IMG/VR virus record: IMGVR_UViG_3300025806_000055
Span: 1 to 44,684 of that record
DNA: 44,684 nt
DNA from: a virus
Strand: one strand, 5' to 3'
How positions within the stretch are numbered: the stretch's first letter is position 1; each line of letters opens with the position of its first letter. The notes under the pieces are model-generated. The model was not told where the DNA came from and did not search any database. It saw only the letters and a program-made list of their open reading frames with translations. A program made the position numbers and the translations under genes. This document shows positions 39,029-44,684 of this stretch, one piece after another.

Positions 39029-39781
39029 TTAACCACAATAAAAATCAACGGGTGCTTCATATTGTAATTGCCATCTTTCTTTAAGTTCTTTTAAATCTGT
39101 TACAGCGTCATCATAAATTGGCCTCCCGTTTATTGTTACGCCGCCCGGTAGTTGCATTCCTTCAAATTTAATTAGATTTGCACCCCATTGTTTTTTAAGA
39201 AGTAGTGTTAATAATTCTTTTAAAGCCATATCATTATATACTTCAGGATATGAATTTGGATCTATTGTTTGGTAACATTCAACAAGAATAAAATTTCCAA
39301 CGCCGGCATAACCTGTAATATCGCTATGTATTTTAATTGTATTTTTGTGGCGACTATATGAAACCTGTTGAGAATGACCATTTATAATATCATCAATTAA
39401 TGAAAGGTTTTGTTTAGTCATTTCATAGTTTACTAATCCTCCGCCGTTTGATCCATTCAATCCAGCAACATCATTAAGGTGCATTTGATATTTAACACTA
39501 AACATTCCACCAAGACTTGATGAATTTAAACCTCTGATTCGAGTTACGCTTAATATTGAATCTGGTAATTGAATTTCCCTATTATCAATAGTATCTTGCG
39601 TTATCTCATGTTTAACAAAGGTTCTTACTACTGCATCTGAATGGTACTCCTGATAAAATTGAATAGCTTCATCAATGCGATCATCGATTTGATCTTCATC
39701 AAGGTTAATTTCAATGACAGGAGCGCCTAAAGCTCTTAAACAATATTCTGCTAATTGGTCTCTTGTTTCTGGTCTAGCCAT
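39029..39781 (-). CDS. 13: Neck protein gp13
   Basis: A 250-residue protein (T4 gp13 309). MARPETRDQLAEYCLRALGAPVIEINLDEDQIDDRIDEAIQFYQEYHSDAV is the family start. The closing segment DMALKELLTLLLKKQWGANLIKFEGMQLPGGVTINGRPIYDDAVTDLKELKERW is also diagnostic. It forms a ring on the portal with gp14 and completes DNA-filled heads. It opens the long virion block in the direction of transcription, behind a TATAAATA box 5 nt before its ATG. Confidence 0.95.
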   Translation of the reverse strand: MARPETRDQLAEYCLRALGAPVIEINLDEDQIDDRIDEAIQFYQEYHSDAVVRTFVKHEITQDTIDNREIQLPDSILSVTRIRGLNSSSLGGMFSVKYQMHLNDVAGLNGSNGGGLVNYEMTKQNLSLIDDIINGHSQQVSYSRHKNTIKIHSDITGYAGVGNFILVECYQTIDPNSYPEVYNDMALKELLTLLLKKQWGANLIKFEGMQLPGGVTINGRPIYDDAVTDLKELKERWQLQYEAPVDFYCG

Positions 39782-39786
39782 ACTAT

Positions 39787-39794
39787 TATTTATA
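39787..39794 (-). promoter_or_regulatory. Late promoter TATAAATA for genes 13-15
   Basis: Exact late box, 5 nt before the ATG at 39781. The sequence TATAAATAATAGTATG is identical to that before the 11548 gene. Confidence 0.68.
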
Positions 39795-39807
39795 TAAACT
39801 TATTATA

Positions 39808-39815
39808 TATAAATT
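39808..39815 (+). promoter_or_regulatory. Plus-strand late-promoter-like TATAAATT
   Basis: One mismatch to TATAAATA, on the plus strand, 2 nt before the ATG at 39818 and back to back with the gene 13 late box 13 nt away. Confidence 0.35.
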
Positions 39816-39817
39816 GT

Positions 39818-39997
39818 ATGAATAATGAAATAGTATACATTAACAAAGGCGCTCGGGAATTATTTAAAAAACTCGGATGTGGAGACATAGATTATATCAT
39901 GATCTATAAAAAAGAAGGCAATGATATTTACTTTTCTGCCGGAGATAAAGGAAAGTTTAAATCCGATCAAGAAGAAATAAACTTATTTGGCGTTTAA
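39818..39997 (+). CDS. Lone plus-strand small protein, unknown
   Basis: A 59-residue protein, MNNEIVYINKGARELFKKLG and onward to ...KGKFKSDQEEINLFGV, in the only gap of the virion region with no minus-strand ORF. It has a balanced composition (CGDIDYIMIYKKEGNDIYFSAGDKG) and looks like a small alpha/beta fold. The longer frame upstream reads into the gene 13 promoter, so the internal ATG at 39818 is the likely start. It diverges from gene 13 and runs into the 3' end of the membrane-protein gene by 15 nt. No family recognised. Confidence 0.55.
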   Translation: MNNEIVYINKGARELFKKLGCGDIDYIMIYKKEGNDIYFSAGDKGKFKSDQEEINLFGV

Positions 39998-40465
39998 GAA
40001 CCAACCGTATTTTAAGGCGACCAGTAATAGAATATACCCTTGCCCCAAAATAATAGTAGCAATAAATATCTTATGAACCTTACTAGCTAATAGTTTATTT
40101 TCTGCAGGTATAAAAGCTTTTATATGGCAATACGCGGCTAACAGTGTCATCCCTTGCCTAAAAACAAGGTTAGGGAAAACACCAAAACTAATTAATGCAT
40201 CAACAGGTTCTTTCATTTGTAAATAACCAGCTCCCCAATAAAAAGCCCAGTATGTATTATCAAGAATATTTCCAAGGAACCCAATAAAAATTCCGGTAAG
40301 AAACCATTTCATTTTCTCTGAAGAATTGCGAGCACCCTTCTTATTAGCATTCTTTGTAGGCTTAAAAGCTTTAAAGACAACAATGATACATAGGGCCAGC
40401 ATCGGCAAAGTCCAAGCTATAGATTGTAATTGAGCAAAAGCTTTAAAGTTTTCGTAAGGCGTCAT
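39983..40465 (-). CDS. Four-helix membrane protein, unknown
   Basis: A 160-residue protein with about four membrane segments: SIAWTLPMLALCIIVVFKAF (14-33), WFLTGIFIGFLGNILDNTYWAFYWGAGY (54-81), a third around FGVFPNLVFRQGMTLLAAY and a fourth IFIATIILGQGYILLLVALKYG. A basic loop (KPTKNANKKGARNSSEKMK) separates the first two. No family is recognised. The following gene makes a one-helix membrane protein. A lysis or envelope role is conceivable, but no holin, endolysin or spanin motif is visible. Confidence 0.65.
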   Translation of the reverse strand: MTPYENFKAFAQLQSIAWTLPMLALCIIVVFKAFKPTKNANKKGARNSSEKMKWFLTGIFIGFLGNILDNTYWAFYWGAGYLQMKEPVDALISFGVFPNLVFRQGMTLLAAYCHIKAFIPAENKLLASKVHKIFIATIILGQGYILLLVALKYGWFLNAK

Positions 40466-40514
40466 ATATTCTATAAGTGTGGTGTTTAAGCAGATAGTTA
40501 ATAATTATATAATA

Positions 40515-40522
40515 TATTTATA
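40515..40522 (-). promoter_or_regulatory. Late promoter TATAAATA
   Basis: Exact late box on the minus strand with a leader of about 45 nt before the ATG at 40465. Confidence 0.6.
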
Positions 40523-40547
40523 AAAAATATATCTCTAAATAATAACA

Positions 40548-40985
40548 CTAATTGTTTCTCTTAAACTCACGATCGAGTAAAATATCAACCTTTGTTTCAA
40601 TAGCCTTTACGTCTTCTTTAATTACGCTTAACTTTTCATGAATTGGAGCGGTTTCTGCTAATATTTGAAGTTGTAATCGTTCTTCTTTGATATGAAATGC
40701 CTGATCTCTAGAATGTAGTTCATGAATCTCTGCCACTTCTTCTAATAATTTTTTAGTCCCAGAATGTGCTGGTAATTGATGGTGAGTACTTACATTATTT
40801 AAAAATATAATACTTGACCCAACAAAACCAGATAAAGCAATACATGCTAAAATAACTGCCAACCACCCTTGAATCGTATTTGGTTTTTTAAATCGTATAC
40901 CAGTGTCAGTCGCATGTAACTCTTTAATAGTTTCAGCCACGACACGTTTCATTTCGATAGTATATTCGTCTTTTGATTGTGTCAT
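40548..40985 (-). CDS. Single-pass membrane protein with coiled coil, unknown
   Basis: 145 residues: a charged N-terminal 35, one membrane helix WLAVILACIALSGFVGSSIIFL (about 41-62), then a long helical region with heptad-like spacing (TKKLLEEVAEIHELHSRDQAF, LQLQILAETAPIHEKLSVIKEDVKAIETKVDILLDREF). This topology is shared by some spanin- and holin-associated proteins and by phage membrane scaffolds, but there is no specific match. It has its own late box and leader and lies between the fibre gene and the four-helix membrane protein. Confidence 0.65.
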   Translation of the reverse strand: MTQSKDEYTIEMKRVVAETIKELHATDTGIRFKKPNTIQGWLAVILACIALSGFVGSSIIFLNNVSTHHQLPAHSGTKKLLEEVAEIHELHSRDQAFHIKEERLQLQILAETAPIHEKLSVIKEDVKAIETKVDILLDREFKRNN

Positions 40986-41029
40986 AACAAATGGTATAAT
41001 ATAAAGGTTTGTTTACTTACTATAAAACT

Positions 41030-41037
41030 TATTTATA
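41030..41037 (-). promoter_or_regulatory. Late promoter TATAAATA
   Basis: Exact late box on the minus strand with a leader of about 45 nt before the ATG at 40985, just downstream of the fibre gene stop. Confidence 0.6.
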
Positions 41038-41048
41038 AAATAGTATTT

Positions 41049-44000
41049 TTAATTACCGATTGCTTGCCAACAGAATCCATTGCCAGCAGATCCTGCTCCA
41101 TCAGCATTATCAATGCCATCTGCCCGATTGATTGTAAACCCTTGTTTGTTATATGAGCTATACGCAAGAACTGTTGCATTACTTCCTTGTTTTGTAAGAT
41201 GTATAGTAAACATATTATTTGGAAACGGTACTTCAAAGGTAAATATTTGATCGTCATCGGTGTTACTCATAGCAGTTCCAAACTTCATAATTAAACCGCC
41301 AGGAAGTTGTACATGGCCACTAGAATTAGCCAAGGATACATCATAAGGAGCAGCAGGAGATGGAATTCCACCTGAAGTATTTGGAAATACGGTATCATCT
41401 CCAATTGTTAATGTATTACCAGCTTTTATTTTAACATCACCGCCATGCTTAACTTCTAAATCAAGTTCTTCTGAAGTAAGCGACCCTTGGCCTCTAAATC
41501 CAATTCCAGTATTACCAGGTCCTTGATCAATAAATCCCCAATCGGCGTCTCCATTACTACTGATAGCAATTCCACCTTCAGTAATACTTAAAGTACTATA
41601 TGGTGCTACAGAATCAGGTCCAATCCTTGTTTTTCCATCGCCTTGAATTAAAAACCTATTATTAAAAGTAGCATCATTAGCAATAACTTCATCAGGATCA
41701 TCTCCATCTGATATAACGCTATCAATAGAATCAAATCTAAATTCTGCTGCTGCAACTCTAACTCGGTCAGGCCCAGTTGCATTTATATCTGAATCATTTC
41801 CTTTAAATATGATTAATTCACTTTTCTGAAGAGCATTATCATATCGACGCTCTCCTATGAATGATCCAGTATCTCCATATGATCCAGCGAATCGAAGATA
41901 ATTATGATTAAAGACATTAGGATCGTTTGACTTTTCGCCTAACATTATATTACCTTTAACGTGTAATTTTTCTAAAGGATCAACCGTATTAATACCGACG
42001 TTTCCATTTTGTATAACACGAAGTTTAGGAATATCAGTTGTATCAAAGCTGTTCCAATCACCATCGGTATAAATGCTTACATAGTCGTTGCTGCCTAATC
42101 GTAAATCATCCTTTTGTCCTAAATCTGTATTAGGGATTTCAGTGGTTCGAGTTGCGGTAATTAGTGCTAATGGCCAAGTGTTGCCAGACCCAGCCTCAGA
42201 ATAATCTGATCCAAAGCGGAGGGTATCAGTAACATATAATATACCATCTATTTCAGTATTACCAATTACTTGTAACTTGTTGTTTGGCGTTTCAGTTCCA
42301 ATTCCAACGTTACCATCTTGAGTTACGCAAAGATCTAAACCGCTGCTTGCAGTAAAACCAGATCCTCTGAATCCAATACCTGAATTAGTAGTACCTTGGT
42401 CAATCATTCCCCAATCGTCATTACCGTTAGAATCAATACCAATAGTTCCGCCTTTAACAGATAACTTCATTGGAGCGCCGGATAGAACTTCTGCAAAGTC
42501 GCCAATACCGACATTACCATCGCTGTTTATTGAAAATCTATTAATTAAAAGCTCAGATTCTCCTACTTCATTAAAACTTGAATTCGTTTGTGGTATGGGT
42601 GATTCAAATGTATCAACTGCAAACCGAGCTGTCGCAATTCGAACTCTATCTTCTCCTGAATTACTAATATTAGGATCATTACCTTTATAGATTAATAACT
42701 CGCTCCTTTGATTTACGCCTTCATCATATCGGCGTTCTCCTATAAAGGCAGCGTTTTGGTCTTCATATGTTCCTGCAAAAGAAATATAATTAGAAGCATC
42801 ATAGTCATTTACATCTGTTCCATAAGTACCAATAGCTATATTACCTCTAACATCTAGCATTTCTCGGCCAACTACCAAATCATGACCTGCAAAGCCAGTA
42901 ATTTCATCATAGCTGATAACTTCACTAGTTAGGCTCTGCCCAATTACAAATTCGCCAGATTGAGAAAAATGAAATTTACCACCAGTGCCGCCACCGGTTA
43001 CAATCTTTAATGCGTCACCTTGTTTAATTATACGGCTGCTCCAGTCATCGGTTTGTTGGTTTTTAAAATCAATATATGGATTTCCCCAACCAGGCTCCTC
43101 GGTATAATCATTGGCGCCGTCAAATAATTCTATACCGCCATCACCGGCAGATAATAATATGCCACTCGTATAATTTTCTTTTGCAAATATTGCATTCTGC
43201 CCTAAAACATCAAGCGCGTAATCCTCACTACCCGGCGCTCTTCCAATACCAACGCTGGAAGTATTTTCAAAAATCGTTGAAGCTTCAGCATATCTTGAAA
43301 CTTCACCATTACTTGTATCTTTAAATAAAAGTTTATCATCTGCAAAAATATCAGCTTGATCAAAAACGGATGTAGTTATACTATTACTTACATTAAAAAT
43401 AAATTCCTGTAAAGAAAACTGACCAAGATTTTCATTATAACTAATAATTTGGCCATCTTGTGCACCCTGCGGCGGAGTTAGATCTTCTAATTCGTGTACG
43501 TGATATAAAGGTTGGCGCTGATTATCTAATCTAAAATCATTTGTATCAATAAGCTCCGCATCCGTTAATATACTATTAAGTTCTGATAAAGTATCAATAT
43601 CATATGGTTGAATAGCAGAATCTGCTTTTTGTCCTTGCTCTGCAGTTACTGGTAATGTAACTGTATTACTATCGGAAATTGATAATTGATCTCCATCAAT
43701 TGATAAGTCTTGTAAATTTGTATTTTGTGGCAAGGTGACTGTATTACCTCCATCAATCGTTAACTCAAAGGTTTCAGGATCGAAAATCAAACCTTGCATT
43801 CCTCCAATAACTGGAGTAGGAAGTTGAATACTATTACCGCCACTAATTTCAATACTTGTTCCGTTTAAAGTTAAAGTTTGGTTAATACCAACAGCCTTAC
43901 TTGTAATAGATCCGCCAACATTTAAATCAATAAACACGTCGGTTTCATCTCGCCTTAACGCAACATAACCTTCAGGTAATATACCATCAACGGCGCTCCC

Positions 44001-44684
44001 AGGATTTACATCACCAGTAATTGGAGGAATCGCCGAATTATTTAAACTCAATGCAACTTGTCCATCAGGATGAATTCTGATTTTTCCATCGCCTGCAGCA
44101 TTTCCAACGCCAAGGTCAGCGATCGTTAAAGCAGAATTTATTTCGTCCTTTTTAATTAAAAGATGCTTAGCTCTAACAACAGTATTATTAGCAGGGTCGA
44201 GTGTGTCTGCACTCCAAACTTCTTCTCGAGTTGCAAACTCTACGATACCTTTATCAATATCAGTAGCAGGCGCTGAAACTGGCCCAGTAGCTCCAGTAGG
44301 ACCAGTTGGGCCAGCGACTCCAGTAGGCCCAGTTGCACCAACATCGCCGGTTAACCCAATAGGACCAACCGCACCCGCTAATTCTCCAAGATCTGTCCAA
44401 GAATCTGCAGGTGCATTATATACATATATGTGAGTATTATCCCACACCGGGCTATCACCTGTAGTTGCTCCTTTTAAAACTGCAACGGTTACGCCGGTTC
44501 TTTGTAATGCAGCTGATAAAGGATTACTAATATCACCCGCTGTAGGAATTTCATCTGCCCACTCATAAACGGCTACAGGACTAATCCCAAGACCGGTGGC
44601 TCCTCTTACATCGCCCAAGTCTTTGGTATCGCCTCCACCATAATATGATACAACTAAATTTTTCTCTTGGTTATCACCATCAAC
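41049..44684 (-). CDS. Large collagen-like tail fibre / virion protein, 5' end outside window
   Basis: 1,211 residues are visible and the frame stays open to the window edge, so the start lies beyond it. Near the N-terminal side is a collagen-like Gly-X-Y stretch (VGPIGLTGDVGATGPTG). The body has repeated short motifs such as DGNVGIGTETPNNKLQV, typical of fibre shafts. Two copies of a roughly 190-residue module (around 42260-42815 and 41410-41920) share FIGERRYD, SELLIYKGND/SELIIFKGND and DRVRIA/DRVRVA. The end (LPGGLIMKFGT...FEVPFPNNMFTIHLTKQG...GFCWQAIGN) matches the receptor-side tip of gp53-like fibre C-terminal domains. Probable host-recognition fibre or large virion adhesin. Confidence 0.85.
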   Translation of the reverse strand, partial: VDGDNQEKNLVVSYYGGGDTKDLGDVRGATGLGISPVAVYEWADEIPTAGDISNPLSAALQRTGVTVAVLKGATTGDSPVWDNTHIYVYNAPADSWTDLGELAGAVGPIGLTGDVGATGPTGVAGPTGPTGATGPVSAPATDIDKGIVEFATREEVWSADTLDPANNTVVRAKHLLIKKDEINSALTIADLGVGNAAGDGKIRIHPDGQVALSLNNSAIPPITGDVNPGSAVDGILPEGYVALRRDETDVFIDLNVGGSITSKAVGINQTLTLNGTSIEISGGNSIQLPTPVIGGMQGLIFDPETFELTIDGGNTVTLPQNTNLQDLSIDGDQLSISDSNTVTLPVTAEQGQKADSAIQPYDIDTLSELNSILTDAELIDTNDFRLDNQRQPLYHVHELEDLTPPQGAQDGQIISYNENLGQFSLQEFIFNVSNSITTSVFDQADIFADDKLLFKDTSNGEVSRYAEASTIFENTSSVGIGRAPGSEDYALDVLGQNAIFAKENYTSGILLSAGDGGIELFDGANDYTEEPGWGNPYIDFKNQQTDDWSSRIIKQGDALKIVTGGGTGGKFHFSQSGEFVIGQSLTSEVISYDEITGFAGHDLVVGREMLDVRGNIAIGTYGTDVNDYDASNYISFAGTYEDQNAAFIGERRYDEGVNQRSELLIYKGNDPNISNSGEDRVRIATARFAVDTFESPIPQTNSSFNEVGESELLINRFSINSDGNVGIGDFAEVLSGAPMKLSVKGGTIGIDSNGNDDWGMIDQGTTNSGIGFRGSGFTASSGLDLCVTQDGNVGIGTETPNNKLQVIGNTEIDGILYVTDTLRFGSDYSEAGSGNTWPLALITATRTTEIPNTDLGQKDDLRLGSNDYVSIYTDGDWNSFDTTDIPKLRVIQNGNVGINTVDPLEKLHVKGNIMLGEKSNDPNVFNHNYLRFAGSYGDTGSFIGERRYDNALQKSELIIFKGNDSDINATGPDRVRVAAAEFRFDSIDSVISDGDDPDEVIANDATFNNRFLIQGDGKTRIGPDSVAPYSTLSITEGGIAISSNGDADWGFIDQGPGNTGIGFRGQGSLTSEELDLEVKHGGDVKIKAGNTLTIGDDTVFPNTSGGIPSPAAPYDVSLANSSGHVQLPGGLIMKFGTAMSNTDDDQIFTFEVPFPNNMFTIHLTKQGSNATVLAYSSYNKQGFTINRADGIDNADGAGSAGNGFCWQAIGN

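Noticed and set aside
44203-44433. Plus-strand Pro/Val-rich ORF near the right edge
   Set aside because: Antisense of the collagen-like Gly-X-Y segment of the fibre gene; the repeat structure explains it.
1-44684. tRNA genes, CRISPR arrays, integrase or attachment sites
   Set aside because: I looked for cloverleaf-like blocks, regularly spaced repeats and recombinase motifs and saw none; a covariance-model scan would be needed to exclude tRNAs formally.

Overview
The window is part of the genome of a T4-like myovirus (class Caudoviricetes). Almost every gene is on the minus strand, and the T4 core proteins are recognisable from sequence: gp43, RegA, gp62, gp44, gp45, gp46, gp47, gp55, UvsW, UvsY, gp23, gp22, gp21, gp20, gp19, gp18, gp17, gp16, gp15, gp14 and gp13. 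The accessory genes (Hsp20, MazG-like pyrophosphohydrolase, CobS-like and CobT-like proteins, a collagen-like fibre) and the gene order resemble marine 'far-T4' myophages of cyanobacteria, Pelagibacter and other proteobacteria. The host cannot be read from this window. The DNA is AT-rich and I see no tRNA, rRNA or CRISPR array.

Layout, left to right (transcription runs right to left). 1-3.6 kb: sugar/nucleotide metabolism (possible DNA methyltransferase fragment, nucleotidyltransferase-kinase fusion, HAD phosphatase, glycosyltransferase, Nmad1-like protein). 3.6-5.1 kb: SpoT-like HD protein and a gp42-type dCMP hydroxymethylase. 5.2-7.7 kb: small genes including a PLA2-like protein, a primase-fold protein, Imm-like superinfection immunity and MazG. 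7.8-10.3 kb: DNA polymerase. 10.4-12 kb: Hsp20 and three small proteins that look like packaged internal head proteins. 12-14.8 kb: RegA and the clamp/clamp-loader set. 14.8-18.9 kb: winged-helix protein and the MoxR/VWA pair. 19-22.6 kb: gp46/gp47 and late sigma gp55. 22.8-26.3 kb: a uvsW region broken by two insertions, then UvsY. 26.3-39.8 kb: virion genes from a tail-tube paralogue and gp23 up to gp13. 39.8-44.7 kb: a lone plus-strand gene, two membrane proteins and a large fibre that runs off the window.

Regulation is unusually legible. Eight minus-strand early promoters (seven with a perfect TTTACA, one with TATACA, all with exactly 17 nt to TATAAT) precede replication and takeover genes, and one more points the other way. 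TATAAATA late boxes, the expected target of gp55, precede virion genes. Several terminator hairpins sit directly against the next promoter. In at least nine cases the -10 or late box ends only 5-8 nt before the ATG, which predicts leaderless mRNAs.

The most notable items are: the predicted leaderless transcription; a duplicated promoter plus ten-residue N-terminal tag followed at the same position by a gp21-type cleavage site in two adjacent small proteins; a homing-endonuclease-like insertion that recreated the uvsW start with synonymously recoded DNA; and a second insertion that splits the uvsW helicase domain.
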